Source of the DNA: Leifsonia xyli
Lineage (GTDB): Bacteria; Actinomycetota; Actinomycetes; Actinomycetales; Microbacteriaceae
Direction of reading: 5' to 3'
Assembly: GCA_003243275.1 (NCBI GenBank)
Contig: QFQR01000007.1
Coordinates: 84,082 to 148,081, forward strand
Length of the DNA: 64,000 nucleotides
Shown: positions 1 to 9,138 of the stretch, one piece after another
Layout of the letters: each line of letters opens with the position of its first letter
Numbering within the stretch: position 1 is the stretch's first letter
Notes under the pieces: generated by a model
Told to the model about the DNA's origin: nothing
Database searches by the model: none
What the model saw: the letters and a program-made list of their open reading frames with translations, nothing else
Translations under genes and position numbers: made by a program

Positions 1-71
1 GCAACAGCTTTCTCGGAGTGTCCCCCATTCTGGGGGTACCCGTTCGGGGGGTGGGCCTCGAGGTCCCCCGA
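1..71. other. window edge, no gene seen
   Basis: This is the intergenic stretch downstream of the minus-strand DUF1295 gene. It holds short C-run/G-run pairs (CCCCC ATTCT GGGGG near 22-36, then CCCG TTCG GGGG near 40-52) that could fold as small hairpins and may help end transcription of the DUF1295 gene. Nothing else is recognisable. Confidence 0.3.
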
Positions 72-893
72 TCAGCGCGCCGTCCGCACCCGGTCGGCAC
101 GCCGCGGCGGCCAGGGGATGATGGGGGAGACCCGCGACTGGTAGTCGGCGTACTCGGGGTATCTGCCCCGTGTGATCGACTCCGTGAAGATCGTCGACCC
201 GACGAACAGGAGCGTCAGCAGCGCCGCGCCCGCCACGGTCCACAGCACGACCGTGCCCGCGGCGGACGCGCCCATGAGGAAGAACAGCCACCACTGCGAC
301 TGCTCGAAGAAGAAGTTCGGATGCCGGGAGTACCGCCAGAGGCCGCTCTGCACGAAGCGCGGCGACGGCTCCCGACCGGCGGCGAGCTCCCTCCGCTTCC
401 CGGCGTGGAAGTTCCATTGCTGCTGGTCGGCGATCGTCTCCCCGACGAGCGCCGCGAGGAACAGCGCCGCCAGCAGGCCGTCGAGCGGGCCGAACGGCGT
501 CGGGTTCTCGAGGGCGGTGAGAGCGGGGAGCGTGATGAGCACCAGCAGCGCGTTCTGGTACAGCACGATGAAGAACAGGGTGAACAGCTGGAACTGCCAG
601 GGACGCATCCGTGCGCGGAGCACCGCCCACCGGTAGTCCTCGACCCCCGAGTAGCCGCCCTTGCGTGCGAAGTTGAAGGTGAGCCGGGCGCCCCAGGCGG
701 TCACCAGGGTCGCCATCACGAGCAGCCGCACGTCGGTGAGGCCGGCCCCAGCCGCGAAGATCCAGAGGTAGACGACGGGCGCGATCGACCAGATCCGGTC
801 GACCCACGAGGTGTCCTTGGTGACGAGGGATGCCACCCAGCAGGCGGCGCTGACGGCGGCGGCGACGATCAGCACCAGCAGGAGCGGGGTCAT
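72..893 (-). CDS. DUF1295 / steroid 5-alpha-reductase-like membrane protein
   Basis: This is a 273-residue integral membrane protein of the DUF1295 family, which resembles isoprenylcysteine methyltransferases and steroid 5-alpha reductases. Several hydrophobic helices are spread over the whole length. The family signature is in the C-terminal third: LWRYSRHPNFFFEQ, followed by a hydrophobic pair and a GRYPEYADYQ segment near the end. The substrate is not known for actinobacterial members. The ATG at 893 is preceded by TAGGAT (905-900 on the minus strand) with exactly 6 nt between, which suggests a leaderless mRNA. The gene is divergent from the phosphatidyltransferase gene with only 44 bp between the starts. 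Confidence 0.85.
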   Translation of the reverse strand: MTPLLLVLIVAAAVSAACWVASLVTKDTSWVDRIWSIAPVVYLWIFAAGAGLTDVRLLVMATLVTAWGARLTFNFARKGGYSGVEDYRWAVLRARMRPWQFQLFTLFFIVLYQNALLVLITLPALTALENPTPFGPLDGLLAALFLAALVGETIADQQQWNFHAGKRRELAAGREPSPRFVQSGLWRYSRHPNFFFEQSQWWLFFLMGASAAGTVVLWTVAGAALLTLLFVGSTIFTESITRGRYPEYADYQSRVSPIIPWPPRRADRVRTAR

Positions 894-937
894 GCGGGCA
901 TCCTACGCATGGCTAGACTCGCCGCGAGGGAGGTCGG

Positions 938-1540
938 ATGCAGGCGGTCAGCTCGCGGGTCGTGACGATCCCGAACGTGCTCAGCGCCATCCGTCTCGCC
1001 CTCATCCCGGTCTTCCTGTGGTTGCTGGGGAGCGCGCAGTACGGCTGGGCGCTCGCGGTGGTCGTGGTCTCGAGCCTCACCGACTTCGTCGACGGCTTCG
1101 TCGCGAGGCGCTTCAACCAGGTCAGCCGGCTGGGGCAGATCCTGGATCCCGCGGTCGATCGGCTGTTCATCTTCTCGACGCTCATCGGGCTCGCCTGGCA
1201 GGGCTTCCTTCCGTGGTGGCTCGTGGGGGTGATCGTGTTGCGCGACATCGGGCTCGTGATGCTGGGACCGGTGCTCGCGAGCCACGGCTACGGGCCGCTT
1301 CCGGTGCATCATCTCGGGAAGGTCGCAACCTTCTCCCTGCTCTTCGCGCTGCCCACGCTCGTGCTCGGCGCCGCCGTTCCGGCGATCGCCGCGGTCAGCG
1401 ACCCCGTCGGATGGGCGCTCGCTGTGTGGGGTGCCTTCCTGTATTGGTGGGCAGGGGCGCTCTACCTCCGCGAGACCGTGCGCCTCGTGCGGAACGACCG
1501 GGTGGCGGACTCGTCCGCATCGGATACTCTGGGGAACTGA
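938..1540 (+). CDS. CDP-alcohol phosphatidyltransferase (PgsA-like)
   Basis: A 200-residue membrane enzyme of the CDP-alcohol phosphatidyltransferase family, which moves a phosphatidyl group from CDP-diacylglycerol to an alcohol such as glycerol-3-phosphate or inositol phosphate. The complete catalytic motif, D-x2-DG-x2-AR-x8-G-x3-D-x3-D, lies at about residues 47-72 (DFVDGFVARR then GQILDPAVDR). Hydrophobic helices flank it. A promoter-like TAGACT is at 914-919 and GGGAGG lies just upstream of the ATG. In Mycobacterium tuberculosis a pgsA paralogue (pgsA2) also lies shortly upstream of garA, so the context is conserved. The acceptor alcohol cannot be read from sequence. Confidence 0.88.
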   Translation: MQAVSSRVVTIPNVLSAIRLALIPVFLWLLGSAQYGWALAVVVVSSLTDFVDGFVARRFNQVSRLGQILDPAVDRLFIFSTLIGLAWQGFLPWWLVGVIVLRDIGLVMLGPVLASHGYGPLPVHHLGKVATFSLLFALPTLVLGAAVPAIAAVSDPVGWALAVWGAFLYWWAGALYLRETVRLVRNDRVADSSASDTLGN

Positions 1541-1551
1541 AGGAGGGCGCC

Positions 1552-2055
1552 ATGGTCGACGACGCCACTGACAGCACCGGAGACCCGGGAGCTGGAGACG
1601 CGGTGAACACCCCCGCGGTTCCCGAACCCCACTCGAACGACACCACGGCGCACTTCACCGAGGACTTCCGGAACCAGCTCGCCGCGATGGAGTCTGGCGT
1701 CTCCGCCGAGGAGCAGGAGGCGATCGCCGCGCTCCCGTCCGGGTCGGCTCTGCTCGTGGTGCGCCGGGGGCCGAACGTCGGAGCCCGCTTCCTGCTCGAC
1801 GCCGACGTCACGGTCGCCGGCCGCCATCCGGATGCCGACATCTTCCTCGACGACGTGACCGTCTCCCGTCGTCACGCCGAGTTCCTGCGCACCGGAACCG
1901 CCTTCCAGGTGCGCGATCTCGGCTCGCTCAACGGCACCTACTTCGACGGTGTGCGCATCGACTCGGCGCTGCTGAGCGACGGTGCCGAGGTGCAGGTGGG
2001 CAAGTTCCGTCTCACGTTCTACGCGTCTCGCGCCGACCGCATCCCGACCCGCTGA
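1552..2055 (+). CDS. garA: GarA/OdhI-type FHA regulator of 2-oxoglutarate metabolism
   Basis: A 167-residue cytoplasmic protein with a disordered N-terminus and one FHA domain (about residues 65-150; key residues in AGRHPD, VSRRHAEF, GSLNGTYFDG). The adjacent threonines T31-T32 in NDTTAHF correspond to the phospho-accepting pair of mycobacterial GarA and corynebacterial OdhI. In those species Ser/Thr kinases such as PknB or PknG phosphorylate this pair, the FHA domain then binds its own phosphothreonine, and inhibition of 2-oxoglutarate dehydrogenase and control of glutamate dehydrogenase are relieved. The ATG follows an AGGAGGG site. The stop overlaps the start of the next gene by one base (TGATG), so the two are probably translationally coupled. 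A gdhA gene lies in the same window at 53.6 kb. Confidence 0.93.
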   Translation: MVDDATDSTGDPGAGDAVNTPAVPEPHSNDTTAHFTEDFRNQLAAMESGVSAEEQEAIAALPSGSALLVVRRGPNVGARFLLDADVTVAGRHPDADIFLDDVTVSRRHAEFLRTGTAFQVRDLGSLNGTYFDGVRIDSALLSDGAEVQVGKFRLTFYASRADRIPTR

Positions 2056-2747
2056 TGCCGGCGTCGTCCGCAGCCCGCTCGCAGAGCGGGTCGCCGCTTC
2101 TCAGCATCGGCCAGGTGCTCGCGCGGCTGAACCCCGAGTTCCCGGACCTCAGCCCGTCCAAGTTGCGCTTCCTCGAGGAGAAGGGGCTCGTCAACCCCGC
2201 GCGCACCGACTCCGGCTACCGCAAGTTCTCGGCCGCCGACGTGGAGCGGTTGCGCCTGATCCTGTCGATCCAGCGCGACTACTTCGTCCCGCTCAAGGTC
2301 ATCCACCGCTACCTCGGTGAACTCGACGCCGGACGCGAGCCGATGCTCCCGGGGGGCGCGAAGGTGTCCGCGCCGTCGATGCTCCCGAGCGAGCGTCGTC
2401 TGACGCGCGACGAACTCGTCCGCGAGGCGGGGGCGAACGCGATGCTCCTGCAGGATGCGGTGTCGGCGTCGCTCATCGTGCCCGCCGATCACTACGGCGA
2501 CGACGCCCTCGCGGTGCTCAAGTCGCTCGTGGAGCTGCAGCGCTCGGGGATCGAACCGCGGCACCTTCGCGGCTTCCGCGCGGCGGCCGAACGGGAGCTC
2601 GGGCTCATCGAGTCGGCGCTCATCCCGATCGCGCGTCGGAAGGATGCGTCGAGCCGAGCGAAGGCGCAGGAGCTCGCGCGCGAGATCGCGGGGCAGCTCG
2701 AGGTGGTTCGTTCGAGCCTGATCCGCTCGGCGCTCGGTCGGCTCTGA
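2055..2747 (+). CDS. ftsR: MerR-family regulator FtsR (Rv1828-like)
   Basis: A 230-residue MerR-type DNA-binding protein. The winged helix-turn-helix is at about residues 15-85 (SIGQVLARLN, LRFLEEKGLV, GYRKFSAADVERLR). A C-terminal helical effector-like domain follows, unlike classical metal-binding MerR proteins and without conserved cysteines. Position directly after garA and before a second MerR gene matches Rv1827-Rv1828-Rv1830 of M. tuberculosis. The Corynebacterium glutamicum orthologue, FtsR, activates ftsZ. Function here is inferred from family and synteny. Confidence 0.88.
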   Translation: MPASSAARSQSGSPLLSIGQVLARLNPEFPDLSPSKLRFLEEKGLVNPARTDSGYRKFSAADVERLRLILSIQRDYFVPLKVIHRYLGELDAGREPMLPGGAKVSAPSMLPSERRLTRDELVREAGANAMLLQDAVSASLIVPADHYGDDALAVLKSLVELQRSGIEPRHLRGFRAAAERELGLIESALIPIARRKDASSRAKAQELAREIAGQLEVVRSSLIRSALGRL

Positions 2748-2799
2748 GGCTCGCGCGGGGAGTTTTGGCGCGACACGCCGAATGCTCGCGCGAATGTGA

Positions 2800-2828
2800 T
2801 TGATGGTGCCCCCTCGGGTGGGTACCGT
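2800..2828 (+). promoter_or_regulatory. promoter of second merR gene
   Basis: TTGATG (2800-2805), a 17-bp spacer and TACCGT (2823-2828) form a sigma-70-type promoter in the gap after ftsR. The predicted start near 2835 gives a leader of about 70 nt that contains the 2846-2860 palindrome and a GGGAGGA site. Confidence 0.5.
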
Positions 2829-2845
2829 GGACAACGAAGCGAGTC

Positions 2846-2860
2846 TGAAGTTCAACTTCA
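2846..2860. promoter_or_regulatory. candidate MerR-type operator palindrome
   Basis: TGAAGTTCAACTTCA is a perfect odd palindrome between the predicted promoter and the ATG at 2905, continued by CAACCTGAGGGTT. MerR-family operators commonly contain such short AT-rich dyads. Two MerR genes flank the site, so autoregulation or cross-regulation is plausible; this is inference. Confidence 0.45.
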
Positions 2861-2904
2861 ACCTGAGGGTTAGCCAAAGGACGCGCACAGGGAGGACTCT
2901 CGAC

Positions 2905-3465
2905 ATGAGCGACACCGGCGAGCAGAGCGCCCGCGACGCGGGAACCCGCTACGACCTCGGTCTCCTCTTCACCGACGGCCTGCCCGACATCGACGACCAG
3001 ACGGGCTTCCGCGGCGCGATCGCCGCACGCGCGGCCGGGATCAGCTACCGCCAGCTCGACTACTGGGCACGCACCGAACTCGTCGAGCCCACCATCCGGG
3101 GAGCGGCCGGCTCCGGCTCGCAGCGGCTGTACGGCTTCCGCGACATCCTCGTGCTCAAGCTCGTCAAGCGCCTGCTCGACACCGGGATCTCGCTCCAGCA
3201 GATCCGCACCGCCGTGAACCAGCTGCGCGAGACGGGCGTCAACGACCTCGCCCAGACCACGCTCATGTCCGACGGCGCCAGCGTGTACCTGTGCACCTCC
3301 GACGACGAGGTCATCGACCTCGTGAGCCGCGGGCAGGGCGTCTTCGGCATCGCGGTCGGCAAGGTGCTGCGCGAGGTCGAATCGAGCCTCGTCGAACTCG
3401 ACTTCACGAGTGCGGACCCCTCCGACGAGCTCGCCGCCCGCCGCGCCAAGCGCGCCGTCGGCTGA
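2905..3465 (+). CDS. MerR-family transcriptional regulator (Rv1830-like)
   Basis: A 186-residue MerR regulator. Its helix-turn-helix region lies at about residues 35-100 (YRQLDYWARTELVEP, QRLYGFRDILVLKLVKRLL), and a C-terminal region holds the VFGIAVGKVLREVESSLVELD helix common to actinobacterial Rv1830 orthologues. The ATG at 2905 is chosen because GGGAGGA lies about 8 nt upstream and the longer reading frame back to 2800 would run through the promoter. It is the last gene of the conserved garA-ftsR-merR block. No metal-binding cysteine pair is seen. Confidence 0.88.
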   Translation: MSDTGEQSARDAGTRYDLGLLFTDGLPDIDDQTGFRGAIAARAAGISYRQLDYWARTELVEPTIRGAAGSGSQRLYGFRDILVLKLVKRLLDTGISLQQIRTAVNQLRETGVNDLAQTTLMSDGASVYLCTSDDEVIDLVSRGQGVFGIAVGKVLREVESSLVELDFTSADPSDELAARRAKRAVG

Positions 3466-3509
3466 GAGCCGTTCCCGTTCCCGCAGGCGGAAGCCGCGGA
3501 ACCGCGCCG

Positions 3510-4334
3510 CTACGGCGTCGGCTGGATGTCGGCGACCGCGTCGCCGTCGCCGATGCGTGAGGTGCGCAGCACCCGCTCGAGCAGCAGATCGAAGTTGTGC
3601 GCCATCTCCTGGGCGCCCTCGCCCGGCCAGACGTGCAACGGCTTGGCGGCACCCTGCGCCTGCTGCAGCGAGGTGCGCTCCGGCAGCTGCGGCGCGAGCA
3701 CGAGCGGGCCGAACATGTCGCGCAGCTCCTTGATGCGGAACTGGTGCTCGAGCGACTGCACGCGCGCGCGGTTGACGACGATCCCGAGCGGCTGAAGTCG
3801 CGGGGAGATGCCGCGGCGGATCTCCTCGATCGCGCGCAGCGCACGGTCGGCGGCGGCGACCGAGAACAGGCCGGGCTCGGTCACGACGGCCACACGGTCG
3901 GATGCGGCCCAGGCGGTGCGGGTGAGCGCGTTGAGCGAGGGCGCGCAGTCGATGAGCACGAGTTCGTACTCCTTCTCGACGTGCGCGAGCGCCTCCTCGA
4001 GCTTCCAGATGTCGCGGATCGAGGGATGCGGTCCGTCGAAGTTGATGGCCGAGGGCGAACCGATGAGCACGTCGACCTTGCCGGTGCGCCCCCGGGTCCA
4101 GCCGGACGGCGCGATCGCGGCACGCACGATCTTCTCCTTGGGGGAGGCGAGCACATCCGCGATGTTCAAGTGCCCCGCGACGTTGATGTCCATTCCCGTG
4201 GAGACATCCGACTGCGGATCGAGATCGACGACGAGGGTGGAGACCCCCCGGGCGAAGGCGGCGGATGCGAGCCCGAGCGTCACGGTCGTCTTCCCCACGC
4301 CCCCCTTGAGGGAGCTGACGCTCAGAACATGCAC
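3510..4334 (-). CDS. orphan ParA-family ATPase
   Basis: A 274-residue ParA/MinD-type ATPase. The deviant Walker A motif KGGVGKT is at residues 10-16, the switch I segment VDLDPQSDVS at about 39-48 and Walker B LVLIDCAPSLNAL about 125-137. Such proteins bind ATP, dimerise on DNA or membrane and position cargo. No parB or parS is next to it, so it is not the chromosomal parAB locus, and its cargo is unknown. The GTG start at 4334 gives a normal-length N-terminus (VHVLSVSSLKGG); an alternative GTG lies at 4355. It is divergent from pyc and convergent with the MerR gene, with a 44-bp gap. Confidence 0.85.
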   Translation of the reverse strand: MHVLSVSSLKGGVGKTTVTLGLASAAFARGVSTLVVDLDPQSDVSTGMDINVAGHLNIADVLASPKEKIVRAAIAPSGWTRGRTGKVDVLIGSPSAINFDGPHPSIRDIWKLEEALAHVEKEYELVLIDCAPSLNALTRTAWAASDRVAVVTEPGLFSVAAADRALRAIEEIRRGISPRLQPLGIVVNRARVQSLEHQFRIKELRDMFGPLVLAPQLPERTSLQQAQGAAKPLHVWPGEGAQEMAHNFDLLLERVLRTSRIGDGDAVADIQPTP

Positions 4335-4412
4335 GAGAAGGGAGCCTACCTTCACTAGTCTGAAAGAACCCACACCCCACCACCAGCCCGGCCAGTCGGC
4401 GGGAAGGACGGC

Positions 4413-7400
4413 ATGTTCTCGAAGATCCTGGTCGCCAACCGAGGTGAGATCGCGATCCGCGCCTTCCGCGCGGCGTACGAGCTGGGGGCGCGCACGGTCG
4501 CGGTCTACCCCTGGGAGGATCGCAACTCGATGCACCGCCTCAAGGCGGACGAGGCGTACCTGATCGGCGAGGAGGGGCACCCCGTCCGCGCCTACCTCGA
4601 CGTCGCGGAGATCATCCGGGTCGCCAAGGAGTCGGGTGCCGACGCGATCTACCCGGGGTACGGCTTCCTCTCGGAGAACCCCGAGCTCGCGGCGGCGGCA
4701 GCGGCCAACGGCATCACCTTCATCGGCCCGGGCGAGCACGTGCTCGAGATGGCGGGCAACAAGGTCACCGCCAAGGAGCACGCGATCGCCGCGGGCGTTC
4801 CGGTGCTGAAATCCACCCCGGCCACGACCGACATCGAGGCGCTGCTCGCGGGTGCGGACGAGATCGGCTTCCCGGTGTTCGCGAAGGCCGTCGCCGGCGG
4901 CGGCGGGCGCGGGATGCGTCGTGTCGACACCCGCGAGGAACTGCGCCCCGCGCTCGAGGCGGCCATGCGCGAAGCCGACAGCGCCTTCGGCGACCCGACG
5001 ATGTTCATCGAGCAGGCCGTCGTGCGCCCCCGGCACATCGAGGTGCAGATCCTCGCCGACGCGACCGGGCAGACCATGCACCTGTTCGAGCGCGACTGCT
5101 CGGTGCAGCGACGCCACCAGAAGGTCGTCGAGATCGCCCCGGCCCCGAACCTCGACGAGTCGATCCGGCAGGCGATGTACCGGGACGCCATCGCCTTCGC
5201 GAAGTCGATCGGCTACGTGAACGCCGGCACCGTGGAGTTCCTGCTCGACACCGCGGGGGAGCGCGCCGGGCAGCACGTGTTCATCGAGATGAACCCGCGC
5301 ATCCAGGTCGAGCACACCGTCACCGAGGAGATCACCGACGTCGACCTCGTGCAGTCGCAGATGCGGATCGCCGCGGGAGAGACGCTCGCCGAGCTGGATC
5401 TTCGCCAGGAGGACCTCCAGCCGCGCGGCTTCGCCATCCAGTGCCGCATCACGACGGAAGACCCGGCGGCGGGCTTCCGCCCCGACACCGGCAAGATCAC
5501 GACCTACCGTTCGCCGGGCGGCGCAGGCATCCGACTCGACGGGGGAACGGTCGCGGCGGGCGCCCAGGTGTCGCCGTACTTCGACTCGATGCTCGTGAAG
5601 ATGATCTGCCGCGGGCGCGACTTCCCCTCCGCGGTGCGCCGTGCCCGCCGAGGCCTCGCCGAGTTCCGGCTGCGCGGGGTCGCGACCAACATCCCGTTCC
5701 TCCAGGCGGTGTTCGACGATCCCGACTTCCTCGAGGGCGATGTGTCGACCTCGTTCATCGAGGAGCGTCCCTGGCTCGTCCGCGGCCGCGAGTCGCGGGA
5801 TCGCGGCACCAAGATCCTCAACTGGCTGGCCGACGTCACCGTCAACCAGCCCAACGGCGACGGTGCGGGCGCGATCGATCCGGCGATCAAGTTGCCCGAG
5901 GTGGATCTGACCCGGCCCGCGCCAGCGGGCTCGCGTCAGCGGCTGCTCGAACTCGGGCCGGCCGGATTCGCGGCGGCGTTGCGCGCCCAGTCGGCACTCG
6001 CCGTCACCGAGACCACCTTCCGGGATGCGCACCAGTCGCTGCTCGCGACGCGGGTGCGCACCAAGGATCTCGTCGCGGTGATGCCGCACCTCGCGCGGCT
6101 CACCCCCGAGCTGCTCTCGGTCGAGGCCTGGGGCGGGGCCACCTACGACGTGGCGCTGCGCTTCCTCGGCGAAGACCCCTGGGAGCGCCTCGCGACGATG
6201 CGCGAGGCCCTGCCCAACATCGCCATCCAGATGCTGCTGCGCGGGCGCAACACGGTGGGCTACACGCCGTACCCGAGCGAGGTGACGGAGGCGTTCGTCC
6301 AGGAGGCGGCCGCCAGCGGGGTCGACATCTTCCGCATCTTCGACGCCCTCAACGACGTCGACCAGATGCGTCCCGCGATCGACGCGGTGCTCGCGACCGG
6401 CAGCACGGTCGCCGAGGTGGCGCTCTGCTACACGGGCGACCTGCTCGACCCGGCAGAGGACCTCTACACCCTCGACTACTACCTGCGGCTGGCCGAGCAG
6501 ATCGTCGACGCCGGTGCGCACATCCTCGCCATCAAGGACATGGCGGGCCTGCTGCGGGCGGGAGCGGCCGAGAAGCTGGTGGCCGCGCTGCGCGAGCGTT
6601 TCGCGCTGCCCGTGCACGTGCACACCCACGACACCGCGGGCGGTCAGTTGGCGACCCTGCTCGCGGCGAGCCGGGCGGGTGCGGATGCCGTCGACGCGGC
6701 CTCGGCGCCGATGGCCGGCACCACGAGCCAGCCGAGCCTCTCGGCGCTCGTCGCCGCGACGGCGCACACCGACCGCGACACGGGCCTCTCCCTCCAGGCC
6801 GTCAGCGACCTCGAGCCGTACTGGGAGGCCGTGCGTCGCGCCTACAAGCCCTTCGAGTCGGGGCTTCCCGGGCCGACCGGTCGCGTGTATCACCACGAGA
6901 TCCCGGGCGGGCAGCTCTCGAACCTCCGTCAGCAGGCGATCGCGCTCGGGCTCGGCGACCAGTTCGAGAAGGTGGAGGACTGGTACGCGGCCGCCAACCG
7001 CATCCTCGGCCGACCCACCAAGGTCACGCCGTCGTCCAAGGTGGTCGGCGACCTCGCACTGCAGCTCGCCGCGACTAACGCCGACCCGGCCGACTTCGAG
7101 CAGAACCCCGACAGGTACGACATCCCGGACTCCGTGATCGGTTTCATGGCGGGGGAGCTCGGCGACCTGCCAGGCGGATGGCCCGAGCCGTTCCGGAGCA
7201 AGGTGCTGCAGGGCCGCACCGTCAAGATCGGTGTCGAGGAGCTCACGGCCGAGGACCGCGCCGGGCTCGCCGGAGACACCGCCGCGCGCCGCGCCACCCT
7301 CAACCACCTGCTCTTCGCCGGCCCGACCCGCCAGTTCGAGCAGGTGCGTGAGCTCTTCGGCGACCTCTCGATCCTCGACACCGTCGACTACCTCTACGGC

Positions 7401-7811
7401 CTGAAGCCCGGCGTGGAGCACGCGGTTCACATCGGCCCGGGCGTCAGCCTGTTCGTCGGCCTGGAGGCGATCGGCGAGGCCGACGACAAGGGCATGCGCA
7501 CCGTCATGACGACCCTGAACGGCCAGCTCCGCCCCGTCTTCGTGCGCGACCGCTCGATCACGGTGCAGACCGCGACCGCCGAGAAGGCGGACAGCAGCAA
7601 GCCGGGGCAGGTCGCCGCTCCCTTCTCGGGCGTCGTCACGCTCAAGGTCGCGGAGGGCGACCGTGTCGAGGTGGGCCAGCCGATCGCCACGATCGAGGCG
7701 ATGAAGATGGAGGCCGCCATCACGACGCCCGTCGCCGGGACCGTGCGGCGGCTCGCGATCCCCGCGACCCAGCAGGTCGACGCCGGGGACCTCCTGGTCG
7801 TGGTCGAGTAA
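4413..7811 (+). CDS. pyc: pyruvate carboxylase
   Basis: A 1132-residue, full-length anaplerotic enzyme that makes oxaloacetate from pyruvate, bicarbonate and ATP. The biotin carboxylase domain (about 1-455; FSKILVANRGEIAIR, ATP-grasp GGGGRGMRRV, EMNPRIQVEHTVTE) is followed by the carboxyltransferase domain (about 535-990; ETTFRDAHQSLLATR, HTHDTAG). A C-terminal biotinyl domain carries EAMKM with the biotinylated lysine at residue 1098, 34 residues from the end. Length and domain order match typical single-chain pyruvate carboxylases. It is transcribed divergently from the ParA gene and ends 10 nt before the MinD-like gene. Confidence 0.97.
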   Translation: MFSKILVANRGEIAIRAFRAAYELGARTVAVYPWEDRNSMHRLKADEAYLIGEEGHPVRAYLDVAEIIRVAKESGADAIYPGYGFLSENPELAAAAAANGITFIGPGEHVLEMAGNKVTAKEHAIAAGVPVLKSTPATTDIEALLAGADEIGFPVFAKAVAGGGGRGMRRVDTREELRPALEAAMREADSAFGDPTMFIEQAVVRPRHIEVQILADATGQTMHLFERDCSVQRRHQKVVEIAPAPNLDESIRQAMYRDAIAFAKSIGYVNAGTVEFLLDTAGERAGQHVFIEMNPRIQVEHTVTEEITDVDLVQSQMRIAAGETLAELDLRQEDLQPRGFAIQCRITTEDPAAGFRPDTGKITTYRSPGGAGIRLDGGTVAAGAQVSPYFDSMLVKMICRGRDFPSAVRRARRGLAEFRLRGVATNIPFLQAVFDDPDFLEGDVSTSFIEERPWLVRGRESRDRGTKILNWLADVTVNQPNGDGAGAIDPAIKLPEVDLTRPAPAGSRQRLLELGPAGFAAALRAQSALAVTETTFRDAHQSLLATRVRTKDLVAVMPHLARLTPELLSVEAWGGATYDVALRFLGEDPWERLATMREALPNIAIQMLLRGRNTVGYTPYPSEVTEAFVQEAAASGVDIFRIFDALNDVDQMRPAIDAVLATGSTVAEVALCYTGDLLDPAEDLYTLDYYLRLAEQIVDAGAHILAIKDMAGLLRAGAAEKLVAALRERFALPVHVHTHDTAGGQLATLLAASRAGADAVDAASAPMAGTTSQPSLSALVAATAHTDRDTGLSLQAVSDLEPYWEAVRRAYKPFESGLPGPTGRVYHHEIPGGQLSNLRQQAIALGLGDQFEKVEDWYAAANRILGRPTKVTPSSKVVGDLALQLAATNADPADFEQNPDRYDIPDSVIGFMAGELGDLPGGWPEPFRSKVLQGRTVKIGVEELTAEDRAGLAGDTAARRATLNHLLFAGPTRQFEQVRELFGDLSILDTVDYLYGLKPGVEHAVHIGPGVSLFVGLEAIGEADDKGMRTVMTTLNGQLRPVFVRDRSITVQTATAEKADSSKPGQVAAPFSGVVTLKVAEGDRVEVGQPIATIEAMKMEAAITTPVAGTVRRLAIPATQQVDAGDLLVVVE

Positions 7812-7821
7812 GGTCACCAGC

Positions 7822-9132
7822 ATGGTGCGGAACACCCCGGGGCAGGACCCCGATGCTGACGGCGCGCCGCTCGTCGGGGAGAGCGACGCGGCTCTGGCCG
7901 TTGCGCTCCCCGAAAGCCTCACGGTGTCGATCGAACTCCCCGCCGAGCGGCACGAGCTGCCCGAGGACGAGAAGCAGCTCGCGCTCCACGAGATCGTGGC
8001 GACCCCCGGATCCGTCGCGGCTGCGCCCGATGAGACCGCCCCTGGCACCGTGTCGATCGAGGTGATCCCCGATCTGGTGCAGGTCGCCGACGAGGAGGCG
8101 GTGCCGACCTCGGAGAACATCGTCGTGCCGCTCCCGCTCGACGACGAGCTCTACTCCCGCCGCGATCGCAAGCGCGGATCGTCGACGGCCCCCGAGCCCG
8201 CCGCGATGCTCACCGCCGACCGGCTGCTGGAGCCCAAGCGCAACCGGCACGCGCCCGAGGGACCCTGGCCCGCCTTCGTCTACGCGAGCACGCTGCACCT
8301 GGTGAACCTCGGCGACTCGCCCAAGGTGCGCGAGCGCAAAGCGCTCGACGCGCGGATCGCCAAGCGGCTCGAGGGGGGAACCCGCTTCGTGCCCGTGCTC
8401 ACGCGGAAGGGCGGCGTCGGCAAGACGACCGTGACGACCCTGCTCGGGATGGCGCTGTCGGACGTCCGCGAGGATCGCATCATCGCCGTCGACGCGAACC
8501 CCGACCGGGGAACGCTCTCCGAGCGGGTGGCCAAGCAGACCAGGTCGACCGTGCGCGACATCGTCACCCACGCTGCCGCCATCAAGGATTTCAGCGAGTT
8601 CTCCGCCCACGTCTCCCGCGACGAGACCCGCCTCGACGTGCTCGCCTCCGACACCGATCCGCTGCTCTCTGAGGCCTTCGACGAGAACGACTACAACGTG
8701 GTGGCCGATCTCGTCTCGCGCTACTACTCGATCTGCCTCACCGACTGCGGCACCGGCATCGTGCACTCGGTGATGCGCGCGACCCTGCAGCGCGCCGACG
8801 GGATCGTCATCGTCTCCGGGGGGAGCGTCGACGAGGCTCGCCTCGCATCCGAGACCCTCACCTGGCTCGAGGCCAACAACTACGGGGATCTGGTGCGTGG
8901 CGCCGTGGTCGCCATCAACACCGCCACCCACGGCACGAGCCTCGTGAAGCTCGATGAGATCGAGGCGCACTTCTCGTCGCGGGTGCGCGCTGTCGTGCGG
9001 ATGCCGTACGACCCCGAGCTCGCTGCCGGCTCGGTGGTGCGCTGGAACGGCCTGAAGCCCTTCACCCGGGCCTCCGCGCGCGAGCTCGCCGCGCTCGTGA
9101 TGGACGGCCTCCCGACCACCCGGAACACCTGA
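7822..9132 (+). CDS. MinD/ParA-like ATPase with long N-terminal extension
   Basis: A 436-residue protein. Roughly the first 190 residues are acidic and low in recognisable structure. The P-loop ATPase domain then begins at VPVLTRKGGVGKTTVTTLLG, a deviant Walker A, followed by AVDANPDRGTL and CLTDCGTGI as the later ATP-site motifs. Actinobacterial proteins of this shape are annotated as MinD/ParA family and some act with secretion or cell-pole machinery. No partner gene is adjacent here, so the role is open. The ATG follows pyc by 10 nt and precedes def by 6 nt, so the three could share a transcript. Confidence 0.8.
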   Translation: MVRNTPGQDPDADGAPLVGESDAALAVALPESLTVSIELPAERHELPEDEKQLALHEIVATPGSVAAAPDETAPGTVSIEVIPDLVQVADEEAVPTSENIVVPLPLDDELYSRRDRKRGSSTAPEPAAMLTADRLLEPKRNRHAPEGPWPAFVYASTLHLVNLGDSPKVRERKALDARIAKRLEGGTRFVPVLTRKGGVGKTTVTTLLGMALSDVREDRIIAVDANPDRGTLSERVAKQTRSTVRDIVTHAAAIKDFSEFSAHVSRDETRLDVLASDTDPLLSEAFDENDYNVVADLVSRYYSICLTDCGTGIVHSVMRATLQRADGIVIVSGGSVDEARLASETLTWLEANNYGDLVRGAVVAINTATHGTSLVKLDEIEAHFSSRVRAVVRMPYDPELAAGSVVRWNGLKPFTRASARELAALVMDGLPTTRNT

Positions 9133-9138
9133 GCCCCG

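Noticed and set aside
4335..8120. Very long minus-strand frame opposite pyc continuing into the ParA gene
   Set aside because: It is antisense to pyc with charged, repetitive composition typical of high-GC shadow frames; ParA homology starts only at 4334.
3510..9132. The two ParA/MinD ATPases as a chromosome or plasmid partition locus
   Set aside because: No ParB, parS-like sites or replication genes are adjacent.
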